DNA of 64,000 bases from Larus michahellis (GCF_964199755.1 NC_133897.1:168280678-168344677), one strand, 5' to 3'; shown: positions 39,780 through 50,508, counted from the stretch's first letter. Numbers and translations are program-made. Notes: generated by a model from the letters alone, not told the origin.

Positions 39780-40180
39780 GTAATAACATGTTTAATTAAA
39801 TGCAGCCCGGCCACAAAGGCTGGTGTGACATTTAACTGGCATCTGCAAAGATGCTAACGAGAAAGACGTTAATTATCCAGCTTATTAGATGTCCGCATTA
39901 TTAACATAACCCTGACGGAATTAACTTGCTACAAACTATCCCACAAATATTAATTGCCTAAAACTTCCTCGTAACTCGAAGGTATTAATAAGACAGTAAT
40001 TATGTATGGATTGTATAGCTGCAAGTTAATGACATGGCAATTTGATTTGTCTCTGAGAAACGCGATAAACCCAAGGAAGTGTTCTCCGAACAATCAATTG
40101 ATATTTAATTAACGGACAGAACCTGTCGGCGTAAATCTAAATTAAACGCCTGCGACGTCTCGTTCGAAGTGTTATGACAA
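39780..40180. promoter_or_regulatory. Strong candidate conserved enhancer
   Basis: About 400 bp of unique AT-rich sequence with an exceptional density of TAAT/ATTA cores: TTTAATTAAATG, GTTAATTATCC, TTATTAGATG, GCATTATTAAC, GGAATTAACTTG, ATATTAATTGCC, GGTATTAATAAG, AGTAATTATG, AGTTAATGAC and TATTTAATTAACGG. Unmethylated-looking CpGs (AACGCGATAAAC, CTCGTAACTCGAAGG, GTCGGCGTAAATC) are interspersed. No ORF of note. The composition is that of deeply conserved vertebrate developmental enhancers. It lies about 8.4 kb beyond the MAFA stop codon, and MAFA is the only developmental regulator gene in the window, so it is the natural target by inference. Confidence 0.5.
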
Positions 40181-41184
40181 AGGCTCCTGGGATGTGCTGG
40201 TATGGCAAGGGTCTACCGTGCCGTGTGGTGGGGATGCTGCTGGAGACAGTGAGTGCCAGCATCTCCAGTCTCCACTCCCCACAATGCATGAGGCCATGGG
40301 TATGGTCCTCTTCTTCCTCTTTGGCCCAAGGAGAACTTGGGCTGCCCCAAGTTGATGAGAAGGGAGCGCTCACAGCCCCCCCTGCTGAGGTGAGGTGTCA
40401 CTCTCACCTCCATGACAAGCCCAGATTCAGCAAACATGTCCCCATCAGGTGCCCTTCTGCAGCTGTCACTTGAGAAAATGGTTGAAGGTCTCAAAGGTCT
40501 TCTTGTAGGGAGACCTTCAAGATTACCTCTCTAGCCACCCTATCAGTTGAGCAGTAAGATGAAGGGCTAGAGACTCCCTGCTGGTGTTCAAACAAGAGAC
40601 CAGCAAACTAAGCAGAAGTGGGAGCAATAAACTCCTGGAGTGGAAAGTGTTTGGGCATGAAAGAACCCCTAAAAGCGGCCTCAGAAAGCAAAGAACCCGC
40701 CCTAAGACGTAAGAGGGACGGTGAACATGTGGGGTGTCCACTCAGCTCGAGTTCATGCTCTGTCTCTTGTGTTTAGGGTTGATCAGGCCCTGCATTTTGA
40801 TCTGCACATACCATGGCCAAAGTGTAAACCCCAAATAAACCTACCTCAGCCCCTGCCACCAGCAGGTCTTTCCTTTGAGCCAGCTGATGAAAACAGTGGT
40901 CCTCTACCTTTGGGTTGTGCCTGTATCTAGATGGGCTTCGCGCCTCGCAGCTGGAAGTGGGCCAGCAGCCCCATCCCCATGGTGAGGAAGATGATGGTCC
41001 AGCCTCTCCATTTCCATAGCTGTTGATGCCTCCAGTTACCAGCATCATCCCCCAGGCAGGCAGGATGTGACCCACGGGAGCAGGGGAAGAGCTGGTCCTA
41101 CGGTACACATCACCTAGGAGCGGTTGGCGGCTCGAGGCTCCCCTTCGCCCTCCCAGCTGCCTCCCCCACCTCTCTTCCCTTCCC
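40181..41184. other. Intergenic, nothing firm
   Basis: No gene. The stretch at 40520-40860, with AATAAACTCC and CAAATAAACC, could be a degraded LTR, but I cannot identify LTR ends. Confidence 0.35.
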
Positions 41185-41310
41185 TTTATGTAAATTGAAA
41201 ATAACAATTAGTTTATTTTTGCTTGTGCAAATTACAGCTCGCGCTCCCAGGGAGCAGACAGCTGCCAGGGCTGCGCTCCAGCCTCGGCCTGTTACATGAA
41301 TAAATAACCT
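41185..41310. promoter_or_regulatory. Candidate conserved non-coding element
   Basis: Unique block: TTTATGTAAATTGAAAATAA, CAATTAGTTTATTTTTGC, CAAATTACAGC, GGGAGCAGACAGCTGCC and ACATGAATAAATAACC. Forkhead-like, homeodomain and E-box cores sit in about 125 bp. Confidence 0.3.
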
Positions 41311-42026
41311 GGTGTTGTGGTGGGGGGGAAAGATGCTCTACCTGCCCCCCTCCCGTTCCCCCTGCTCTCATCCATGGAAAGGGAGGAAAGGGCGGGGAAA
41401 AAAAAAACAAAAACAAGAAGCCTTTGGATTCAGCCGGGTTGGGTAATTAGGCACTAAACTGATGACTTAACTGGGGAGCTTGGCAGGCCGGGATGAGGAG
41501 ATGTGGGGCCAGCGCGGGGGGATGAGGTGACTCCTGGGTGTTGGGGACGATGACACCAAGGAGAGCTGCACTGCACGGGCAGCTGGGACAGCAAAGGGCT
41601 ACAGCTGATGAGACCTGATCAGCAGCAGACCTGAGGACTGACACTGTCATTGCATGTTTCCCGCAGCTGGTTTTCCTATGGACACCTGTGGCAGTACATT
41701 CTGCATCCCACAGCCCACCTCTTGCATCCCACCACCTGCACACGTGGGTATCAGTGCACGCACCTGCACAGGGTAGGGATGAGCTATAGCACCCAATAAA
41801 TAGTTAACAAACATGCCTGGAGTGAGTTGGTATTGCTGGTAATGGTTGGCGTTACATCTTTGATGGAGCTTGTCCGGTCCGGGAAGGGTGTACTGGGAAG
41901 TGCCGGGCTCCTTCTTGATCCTTATGCACGAGCCAGCGCATTCCCTTCCTCCTGGCACAGCAGCAGTGACAGCCAACACACGGTGCCGTGGCACTGCTCA
42001 CACAGCCACAGGGACCTGCTGCGAGG

Positions 42027-42985
42027 GAGCATCTCATATTCCGTATCCCATATCTCATATCCCATATCCTGCATCCCAATTCCCATATCCGATTTGTCAC
42101 ATCCCTTATCCCGCATGCCATAACCTGTATCCTGCATCCCACATGCCTTATCCCGCATGCCACTACCTGCACCCCACATCCAATGTTCTGTATCCTTGCA
42201 TTCTGCATCTCAGCTCCTGCACCGTCTCCCGTATCCTGCATCCAACCTTCTGCGCCCTATGTCCCACCTCCTGCATCTCACCTCCTGCGTCCCATACCCA
42301 TAGCCTGCATCCTACTACCTGCATTTCACATCCCTGTATTCTTGCATCCTACATCCCACCTCCTCCAGCCCATATCCTGAATCCTACCTGCTCCATCGTA
42401 CATCCTGTATCCCATATCCCACCTGCTGCGTCCCGCACCCATATCCTGCATCCTACTACCTGCATCCCACATCCAATGTCCTGTATCCTTGCATCCTACA
42501 TCCCACCTCCTGCATCCTGTATCCCAACTCCTGCACCCCACTACCTGCATCCCACACCCATAGTCTGTATCCCACTACCTGCATCCCACAGACAGCATTC
42601 TATATCCTTACATCCCACATCCTGTATCCTATATCCCACCCCCTGCATCCCACTACCTGCATCCCACATCCCATGCCCTGTATCCCTGCATCCTGCACCC
42701 CACCTCCTGCATCCCACACCCATATCCTGTATCCCACTACCTGCATCCCACCGCCAATGTTTTGTATCCATGCATCCTGCATTCCTCCTCCTGCACCCCA
42801 CCTCCTGCATCCCAATTCCTGCATCCCACACCCATACCCTGCATCCCACTACCTGCATCCCACATCCAATGTCTTGTATCTCTGTATCTTGCATCCCACT
42901 ACCTGCATCCCTCATGCAGTATCCTGTGTCCTTGCATCCCACACCCCGCCTCCTGCATCCCACATCCTGCATCCCACCTTCCGCA
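42027..42985. repeat. Minisatellite with higher-order structure, CATCCTGCATCCCAC type
   Basis: Almost 1 kb of imperfect short units (ATCCTGCATCCCAC and TATCCCACTACCTGC variants, roughly 12-22 bp). A longer pattern is superimposed: CACCCATA anchors recur near 42294, 42436, 42554, 42716 and 42830, spaced 114-162 bp, each followed by CTGCATCC(C/T)ACTACCTGCAT. It produces spurious open frames on both strands, including a 419-codon plus frame (41870-43129) and a 166-codon minus frame. Confidence 0.9.
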
Positions 42986-43284
42986 GTACCATCATCCCTG
43001 GGCAATGCAGTCCCACAGGAAAGCAAGGAATTTGGGATCAAAACTCAGCTGGGATCCCATTCCCAGTATGTATGGGGGTTTTCCCATGTGCCGGCTGTCG
43101 GGAAGGGTCTCAGCTCCCGCCAAGGTTAGGGGCGATATCTGTGGAACAGGGATGCACCGGCTGTGGGAAGGCAGAGGGCTCTGGGTTTCGCTAGGAATAA
43201 ATCTCAGCCGTAGGGATGAGTCACAGAAGTGCCAAAGCAAGTGGGTCTGTGAGCTGGCAGAAGCAAATGAGCTTGGTTTTTGCC

Positions 43285-43375
43285 AAGGTGATATATCGAT
43301 ATATATGGGTTTGTTTATATATATGTATTTTTTTATATATATGTATTTTTATACGTATTTGTATTTATATATGGT
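43285..43375. repeat. AT-rich simple repeat
   Basis: ATATATGTATTTTT units with (AT)n runs, about 90 bp. Confidence 0.8.
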
Positions 43376-46310
43376 GAGCGTGGCAGCGTTTGGCTCCCGG
43401 GACTGCAAAAGCATCAAGGCGGCAGCCGAGCCCGGAGCACCAGAGGGAGAGAACATGCAAAAGGCAAACTTTGGCCGAGCCAGAATATAAAGATCGTCTC
43501 GAGCCAAAAAATATCCGCTCCAAATGGAGCCCGGGCACGGCTCACAGCGGGTCAGCCCCCAGGGTGGCCTCTCGGAGCCGGCCCTGCGAACCGCCAAGGC
43601 TTTCATTTTGTTGGGGGCTGTATTTTGCTGTGGATTTAATTCATTTGTGCTTTAACCGCTGCACGCAGCCCCAGAAATTTGTGGGGGCCCAGCAGCCCAA
43701 CCCCGCTTTCCGAACCGTGCTTTAACATCCCAGGGCTGGAATTCGCGTCTTACCGAGATGTCGGGATTTGTGCGGAACAGGCTGCGGTGGGAAAGCGGTC
43801 GGGTATTAGCATCAATAATTAAGGAGGAAGGAACAAGGGGCACTTCGGCGATGCGGCATCGATCGGGCCGTTGCGGTTTTCTGACCCTTTGCAGAAGCTC
43901 GGTTATCCGCACCCATCCAGCTAATCGCTGCTCGGGGACGACACGGAGCGCAGGGCACCGGTGGGTGGGTGGCTTTGCTGGGGCTCGTAACCGGTGCTGG
44001 GCACCCAGCGCGTTGCTTTGGTGAGGTTCCTCAGGACGCTGCTGCGTTGGGGACCGCGTGTCCCCCAAAAATCATCCCTCCGCATATTCAGGAAAGGGAT
44101 ATAAAACCCATCAGCAGGGACAACCGGAGGAGATTTGGCTCTTTCCCAGCTCAGAGGTGCCTTCAAGCGTGCGTCAAGGTGCAAGTAAAGCTTGAAAATG
44201 GGTTTAAAAAGCTCTGCAGGAGGGTGGTAGGGAGGGGTATGTCCCCACACCCCCACCCCGAGAGTCAGCCACCCCTATGGGGTTGAGGTGAGACCATGGG
44301 GTTGCTGCTTTCGCCCCCCAAAGCCGCAGAGCCGGGGTGCAGGAGACACCCAGGATGGGTGCAGGGGATGCGGATCCTCACAGGAGGGAGCGTGTGGTGT
44401 CCTGAGGTCCCGCATCCCCGATGCAGCCCCCAAAGAGCGGCAACCACTTGGGAAAAGAGGCTGCAGCCTCCTCGAAGATCAGGGGAAAGGGGGAAAAAAG
44501 CTTTAAAAAAAGAAATCAGAGCGACCCAAAAAGCCACGCACCCTCCTGCGGCACGCATACGTGGTACACCGTGATGTCCACAGCCCCGGCGACACATGCC
44601 AAGGTGCCACCCCGTCCCGCAACACACATTCCCCCCTCCCAAAATGTGTCCCAACACGCTTCAAGCACGCACACAGAGCCCCGCCATGCTGCGCCAACCC
44701 CGGGTCCCACAGCAGAGCTCAACATACCGCAGCCACCCCAAAAAGATGCTGCAAACCCCACCAGGGAGCACCCAGCCACCCCCGGCTTCCAGCCCATGGT
44801 GTGGGAATGGGGGTGGGGGTGGGGTTCAGACCACCCCACCAAGGAGACAAGTCATAAACCAGCCCCATCCAGGCATAAAGAGCTTCAGTTTTTATTATTT
44901 CTTCACCCAACAGGAGCGCGGCCGGACCCAGGAGAGTCACCCCCAGGAGATAAGCAAAGCAGAAGGGTGAGATTCCACCCCCGACCCCCCTTCCCAAATC
45001 TCCCCAGGGAGCTGCTGTAGGGCCAGGTGCCCCGTGGAGGACCACCATTAATGGGCGGCAATAACACCCCGTGCCCCGCTCCAGCTCTTTCCCTGCTTGG
45101 GGGATTGTTGGGGAAAAATAAATAAATAAATAAATAAAACAAACAAAAAAAATCACAGTGGTGCAAAGAGTTGTGGGGGGGTGACACCCCTGCTCCCTTG
45201 CCCAAAGCTGCTCCTGGAGGATTGGGGATGAAAGGAAAGGAGGGGCAGTAACACCACCATCACCAAAATAATCTGCTCCCGGGGTGGCGACATGGTGAGA
45301 CCCAGGTCGTATCTTCCCCAACTTGGTGCACAATGAAAGAAAATAAATATAAATCGAAGAAAAGGGGGATGGAGGGGCCAAGCGGTGCTGGGCACCAAGG
45401 TGAGGGGGGAAAATCAGGTGTCCTCAGCCCCAAAGCACTGCCTTCGCTCCCCCGAGGTGGTGGGGAAGGGCATCCCAGGGCAGGAGGCGATGGCAGCCGC
45501 CCCACGGCATCGCAGAGCATCACACCGGACCCCAGGGTGAGACCCCATGGGGCAGCGCTCCCCCCCACAAAACACCCCACAGCCCCAAAGCCAGCTCTGC
45601 TCCTCCAGCCAGCCCCACTGCGGCCGGAAAAAGGGGCACCAGCCCCCCAGGGACACCTGGGACATGCCCACAGGGAGCCTGGGCCACGGTGAGATCCAGG
45701 GGGGAGGGAAGAGTTGAGGGGGACTGTGGTCCCCGGGATGGTTTGGGGAAGGTGCTGGCCCCAAACCTCCTCTTCTCCTCCCCAAAACCTCCTTATTTAG
45801 TCACAGCACAGGCAGCTGGAAGCGCTCTCCCCCCCCACCTCCCCCCCAAAAAAAAAATGTTCCAAGAAGTGGGGGGGATGTTGGAAGTAAAAAAAAAAAA
45901 AAAAAAAAAAGTTGGGGAATAACCCAGCAGGGAGCTGAGATTCACCCCAAAATAAAAAGAAACAGGGAGAGGAGGCAACGTCCTGCCGGACGGGCAGCAG
46001 GATGGGTTATTTTTATTTCGAGCCAGGTTTGCAAAGCTTTTTCAGCTCAAAAAATTAGTTAGATACCAAGCAGAGCTCAGGCTGCTCAAAAACCCTCTGG
46101 AACAGAATTAAATATCAAAAAGCCGGAAGAAAAGAGGAGGAGGAGGAGGAGGTCTGGGGGGTGCAGGGGAGGCAGAGCCAGAGGGTCCTGGGGTGACACA
46201 CACCCCGCAAAGCCTGGGGACAGCACGGCCGTGATTTATGGAGGGCGGCAGGAGGAAACCCGCCGCAAGCCAGCGCGCCGGGACAGCTTCCGGCTGCGGC
46301 TGAGTCTGGG
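43376..46310. other. GC- and CpG-rich intergenic stretch
   Basis: No gene recognised. CpG density rises (43380-44200), with ATTAGCATCAATAATTAAGG at about 43805 looking regulatory. Simple sequences: (AATA)n at about 45117-45139, poly(A) at 45889-45910 and (GGA)n at 46135-46152. A minus-strand AATAAA (44891-44896) could end an unseen non-coding transcript; alone it is within chance expectation. Confidence 0.4.
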
Positions 46311-46317
46311 CAAAAAT

Positions 46318-46575
46318 ATAGGAGGCAAACAAAAAAAATATAGAAGAAATAGGGGAAAAATAATATATACAGAAAAAAGGGGAAAATAATATAAATAGGG
46401 GAAAATAATATATATAAATAGGGAAAATATATATAAAATTTCAGAAAAAATAATATGTATATATAAAGGGGAAAATAATAGATATATTAATAGGGAAAAA
46501 TCATATATCTATAAAAATAGGGAAAATTTATATATAAATAGGGAAAAAAAATATATATAATAAAAATAGGGGAAA
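46318..46575. repeat. AT-rich minisatellite (ATAGGGGAAAATAATATATA type)
   Basis: Eight to ten imperfect units of about 25-30 bp built from AATAGGGGAAAATAATATATATA. It lies about 250 bp past the proposed MAFA poly(A) signal. Confidence 0.8.
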
Positions 46576-46799
46576 GCTGCAAGCAGGACAGCCGCGCTCG
46601 GAGCAGAGCTACCCGGGACACATGTCCCTGCAAACAGTCCCAGGAAAAACAAAAAAATATAAAATAAAACAAACAATCCAAAACATTTGTAAAAATACCA
46701 CCCCTAAAACTTTCATTTAGGGACAGTGTGCATTCGGGTTGTTTTGTTTTTTTTTTTTTCTTTTTTTTTTTCTCTCCCGTAATTAAAAAACTCAAAAGG

Positions 46800-48602
46800 G
46801 AAAAGTTAAAAGAAAAATCATTTATTACCGTTTAAAAATCAAGCTCATCGGGATGGTGTCGGACAAGCCGGGACAAAACCGGATCCGGGCTGGGGCGAAG
46901 GTGACTTTTCAGCGGCCGAGGGGACGAAGGTCTCCGGGACACCTTGGAACCCTCTGACCGGAGGGGGAAAAAAAACCTCAGTACCCGGCTAGAAAATAAA
47001 AAATAATAAATAAAAAAAAAAAAGTCAGGAGAAGTGAAAAGCCAGAGTTCAGCGGGGCAGAGGCGATGGTGGTCCCTGGCTCGCAAGTGATGGTCAACGC
47101 TGGATTTGTCCCCACGCCGCGACCCCTCGCCCGGCGGGAGCTCGGAGAAGGTTTTTACACCAGTATCGGGACTGGAAGGGAAGCAGCAGCGAACCCCAAA
47201 TGAAAAGGCGATGCTGAGGGGGCCCCCCCGGTTGAGAGAAAACCCGACCCAGGCTCTAGTTGAATATAAGGTTTTTTTGTTTTTTGTTTTTTTTTTTTTT
47301 TTTTTTTATCTTGATGCAACATCGTTAAAACCGTCACAAATTGAAACAACAGGTCGTTAAAAACGCTTCGCACGATCAGTACCTAAAATGCACCAGGCTC
47401 CCAAGCTCGCTTTGTCCGCAAGACCCTTGTGTTTTCCCCCCAAGATTAATTTTTTTTTTTAAATAGTTTTTCTTTTTTAAATAAGCAACTTGTTAAAAAA
47501 GAAACAAACAACCCAGCCCGCTCCTCCGCGCAGGATCGGCCCCGCTTTCGCTCCAAGCGCAATTGCACGAGTTATTATTATTTTCTTTTTTTTTTTTTGC
47601 GCAAGAAATAATGTGCATTTTCTTTCCTTCTTCCAACATCGAGGTTAAAATATTCCGTTTCCCGAGGGTTAATAAATAAATCTGGTGCATAGTGAGATAG
47701 CAGCCAACCGTTTGCAGTCCATATATTACTATATTGCCTTTCAGGTCACCCTAAAATTGTTACCTCTCCCCCCGTCCCACACCCCCCCCCCCACTATTTT
47801 TTTAAGAGCATAGATAATTTTAAATCTCTATAAAACAGTATTATGTAACCCAATTGATTCCTGTATATAGTGCATTCGGCTTCTTCCCAACATCGTTAAA
47901 TTAACTCGGATATTATTTGCATGCTATTACATACAAACTTTTAAGACTCGTGTATTTTTTTTTTCTTTTCTAAAGGATTTTAGGTTTGGTTTTTTTTTTT
48001 TTTTCGTAAATCACCAAGCAAAATATAGGCTCAAGGAAAAAAAAAAAAAGGCAAAAAACTAACTAATTTCTACATATTTACAAGGGTAAATAAGTTAAAT
48101 GTGGCTCAGGTTTGCCGGCCGGGGGGAAGGGGGGGGCGCGGCGGGGCCGGGCAGGGCTCAGCGCTGCCGGGGATCCCCCCGGCCGATCCGTGGCGACCCC
48201 TTGAAAATGAAAATAAAAATCAAATTGGGGGGAGAAGGGGGGTGAAACACGCAGGATGGGGGGGATGGGGTGGGTGGACGTTGAGGGAAGGGGGAGAAGC
48301 CACCTGGATGGCGCTGATGCTCCCGGGGGGGGTGGGGAGGCGCGCCGTACACGTCCCGCATGCAGGCTGGCTCCAGGTCTGCCGTTCCGCCCCCCCACCC
48401 CCGCAATGGGGTGTGGGGGGTTCGACTTCCCCCTCCCCAAAATTTCAGAGGGAAAAAATAATAATAATATTATTTTTCTTTTTTGTACAAGCAGAGGGTT
48501 CTCTCTCCCCACGTGGGAAGGGGTGAGGAAGAGGAGGGGGGGGAAAAAAGGGGACCCCCCTACACACACACATAACCCCCCCACCCCCGGGGGGTTTGCG
48601 GC
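46800..48602 (-). other. Probable MAFA 3' UTR
   Basis: Region between the MAFA stop codon and the first minus-strand AATAAA. The part at 47690-48080 is unique AT-rich sequence (e.g. TGTAACCCAATTGATTCC, GCATGCTATTACATACAAAC on plus) of the kind conserved in large-Maf 3' UTRs. It contains several A tracts on the transcript strand, notably about 30 A at 47279-47307, which could misprime oligo-dT and create false 3' ends in cDNA libraries. The extent is inferred from the signal alone. Confidence 0.45.
46821..46826 (-). promoter_or_regulatory. Candidate MAFA polyadenylation signal
   Basis: AATAAA on the minus strand (TTTATT on plus). It is the first canonical hexamer I find after the MAFA stop codon in the direction of transcription, followed by T-rich sequence. 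This would give a 3' UTR of about 1.8 kb. An earlier non-canonical site cannot be excluded. Confidence 0.45.
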
Positions 48603-49469
48603 TCACATGAAGAAGTCGGCGGCGGGTTTGGGGGCGGCGGCTGGGGAGGGCTCCCGCGGGAAACCCCGGCCGGCTAATTTCTCATATTTTTCTTTGTACA
48701 GATCCCTTTCCTTGGCCAAGCGGGTCACCTCCTGCTTGAGTTGCTCCACCTGGCTCTGGAGTTGACATTTCTCGTTCTCCAAGATGTGCCTTTGCTGGAC
48801 CCGCTTGTAACGGCAGGATTGAGCGTAGCCCCGGTTCTTCAAGGTCCTCCTCTTCTGCTTGAGGCGGATCACCTCCTCCTTGCTGAAGCCCCGCAGCTGC
48901 CGGTTGAGCTCCCGCACCGACATACTCACCAACTGATCGTCGGAGAAGCGGTCCTCCAAGCGCAGGTGGTGGTGATGATGGTGGTGATGACCGGGATGGT
49001 GATGGGCGGCCGGCGGTAGCTCCTCGCCACCGAAAGGCTGAGGCCGGAAAGGCTCGTAACCTTGATGGTGATGATGATGATGGTGAGGGGCACCGATCAA
49101 CGCCTCCACCGCGTCCTCCGGCGTCAGGTTGAGAGCTTCGGGGTTGAGGTGATGCTGGTAACCCGACATCCAGTACAGCTCCTCCAGCTGCGGTTTGGAG
49201 CCCAGGGAGGCGGCGGTGGTAGTCGGGGGACCCGGAACCGGTTGCCCACCGGGACTGGGAGCGCAGAAACTGGGCGAGGAAGGCACGGAGGAGCAGGGCG
49301 TGCTGAGCGGCGTGGAGGAGAGGGAGCCGGCGGGTAGACGGTGGCACAGCCGCTCCGCCTCCGCCGGTTCCTTCTTCACTTCGAACTTCATCAGGTCGAA
49401 ATCGTTGACGTATTCGATGGCGAGGGGGCTGGTGGGCAGCTCCGCGCTCATGGCCAGCTCCGAGGCCAT
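48603..49469 (-). CDS. MAFA: MAFA, large Maf bZIP transcription factor (L-Maf)
   Basis: Single-exon CDS of 288 codons for the nuclear large-Maf activator that binds MARE sites as a dimer, drives crystallin genes in bird lens and insulin in beta cells. N-terminal transactivation domain at 1-125: [20 protein letters not shown], with S14 and the SUMO-type VKKE at 31-34. The GSK3 phosphodegron positions S49, T53, T57, S61 and priming S65 are all present. Histidine runs at 129-135 and 161-168. Extended homology region from about 173, basic region 203-229 with the Maf signature NRGYAQSCR at 212-220, and a leucine zipper at L230, L237, L244, L251, Y258, L265. It ends in ADFFM. MAFA rather than MAFB or c-MAF is indicated by [15 protein letters not shown] and the [11 protein letters not shown] tail. 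The length is close to chicken L-Maf and shorter than human (353 aa), mainly through smaller His/Gly linkers. The start has G at -3 and +4. Confidence 0.97.
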   Translation of the reverse strand: MASELAMSAELPTSPLAIEYVNDFDLMKFEVKKEPAEAERLCHRLPAGSLSSTPLSTPCSSVPSSPSFCAPSPGGQPVPGPPTTTAASLGSKPQLEELYWMSGYQHHLNPEALNLTPEDAVEALIGAPHHHHHHHQGYEPFRPQPFGGEELPPAAHHHPGHHHHHHHHLRLEDRFSDDQLVSMSVRELNRQLRGFSKEEVIRLKQKRRTLKNRGYAQSCRYKRVQQRHILENEKCQLQSQVEQLKQEVTRLAKERDLYKEKYEKLAGRGFPREPSPAAAPKPAADFFM

Positions 49470-49470
49470 C

Positions 49471-49479
49471 TCAGTCCAT
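49471..49479 (-). CDS. Two-codon upstream ORF (ATG GAC TGA)
   Basis: A minimal upstream ORF ends one base before the MAFA start codon: the transcript reads ATGGACTGAGATGG. Its ATG has G at +4 but T at -3, a medium context. Being only two codons long and one base from the main ATG, it could permit termination-reinitiation or leaky scanning, lowering or buffering MAFA translation. Translation is not shown by the sequence. Confidence 0.5.
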
Positions 49480-49544
49480 GGAGGGACCGGGGGTTGATCC
49501 CCCGGGCACCGCCGTTCAAAGAGGCTTAGGGGTCCCGAAGGCTT

Positions 49545-50095
49545 CGGGAGCCTCCTCCCGCCAGGCTCCGGGACTCCGGCTGCGGGGCGATCGGCTGCCC
49601 CGACGGGGCTCCGCTCCCGGGGGCGGCCGGGCTCCGGGAGCCTCCGACGGGGCTTCGCTGTGGGGTTCAGCCCGAGCTCCGGGAGCCTCCGACGGTGCTC
49701 TCCTCCGGGATGCAGCCGAGCTCCGGGACCTTCGGAGGGGGCTCTGCTCCGGGATGCGGGGTTCAGCCGGGCTCCGGGACTCTCCGACGGGACTTTGCTG
49801 CGAGGTTCAGCCCGGCTCCGCTGTCGGGATCAGCCGGGCTCCGGGATTCTCCGACGGGACTCTGCTCCGGGTTGCAGGCAGATCCCTCCGTCGGGGCTTT
49901 GCTCCGGGGCTCCGCACCGCTCTGCGAAGCGGGGTTGAGGGGTTTCGCTGCAGGAGCTTCCTTCGGGGTTCCGGGACCCTTCTCCGGGACTCGGCTCCGG
50001 GCTGCAGCCGGGTTCCAGGACCCTTCCTCGGGGGCTCGACTCCGAGTTGCAGCCGGACTCCGGCACCCTCCTCCGGGCTGGCAGCTCTCCCCGCA
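49545..50095. repeat. GC-rich ~45 bp minisatellite in the MAFA leader
   Basis: Imperfect tandem units containing GCTCCGGGA(C/G)CCTCCGACGG plus GGGTTCAGCC. GCTCCGGGA anchors on the plus strand lie at 49631, 49675, 49720, 49771 and 49838, with more degenerate units to about 50095. It occupies most of the interval between the TATA box and the MAFA ATG, so it would lie in the 5' UTR. The plus-strand frames of 300 and 432 codons across it are repeat translations. Confidence 0.8.
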
Positions 50096-50396
50096 CCGGG
50101 AAGCGGAGCCCCGTGGGTGCGGGACCGGACTCTCTCCAGCACGACCGGGCAAGTCTCCGCCACTGCCTGCGGCCGCTTCCCAATGGCGAGGAACAGGCAG
50201 CGCCCTGCCCGCCCCTTCCTGCCTTCCCCTGGCACCTGCCCCGGCCCCACCTCCCCGGGCTGCGAGCCTTCCCCTGCCCTCCTCCTCCTCCTCCCGGACA
50301 CGGCGCCCCGGGGGCGGGGGCGGCACCCCCTGCCCGTTCCCTGCCCGCGCCCGGCGCTGCCGCCGCCGCCGAAGAGCTGAATGGAGCCCGAGCACC

Positions 50397-50403
50397 TTAT
50401 ATA
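50397..50403 (-). promoter_or_regulatory. TATA box, probable MAFA core promoter
   Basis: TATATAA on the minus strand in the context CCCCTATATAAGGTGCTCGG. A start site would be expected about 25-30 bp downstream, near 50370, giving a leader of about 900 nt. This is long, and minus-strand ATGs within it (e.g. at 50183) would open upstream frames, so a start site closer to the CDS remains possible. Confidence 0.65.
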
Positions 50404-50418
50404 GGGGGGAACGCGGCC

Positions 50419-50508
50419 CGGCCCCGCCTCCCGGGGGCGGGACCAGGCGCTCGCCCACCTATCGGCGAGGCGCTGGCCCGTCTCGATTTGCATATCCCCA
50501 TGGTAACG
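50419..50508 (-). promoter_or_regulatory. MAFA proximal promoter elements
   Basis: Upstream of the TATA box are two GC boxes (GCCCCGCCTC at 50421-50430 and GGGGGCGGG at 50433-50441), a perfect octamer (ATTTGCAT at 50486-50493 on plus, ATGCAAAT on the transcribed orientation) and an RFX-type half site (CATGGTAAC, 50499-50507) just beyond it. Sp1, POU and RFX factors are the established binders of such sites. Use at this gene is inferred. Confidence 0.5.

Noticed and set aside
40520-40860. Possible solo LTR (two AATAAA-like signals)
   Set aside because: No TG...CA ends, target-site duplication or internal viral sequence could be seen.
42027-42985. Possible CRISPR-like array
   Set aside because: Units are imperfect and contiguous without unique spacers, in a vertebrate nuclear context; it is a minisatellite.
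41870-43129. 419-codon plus-strand open frame rich in Pro, Ser, His, Ile
   Set aside because: It is the translation of the CATCCTGCATCCCAC minisatellite; the opposite strand is also open and no domain is present.
48682-49347. 221-codon frame inside MAFA on the same strand, shifted by one base
   Set aside because: GC-rich third positions keep this frame open; its sequence is low-complexity and shows no family similarity.
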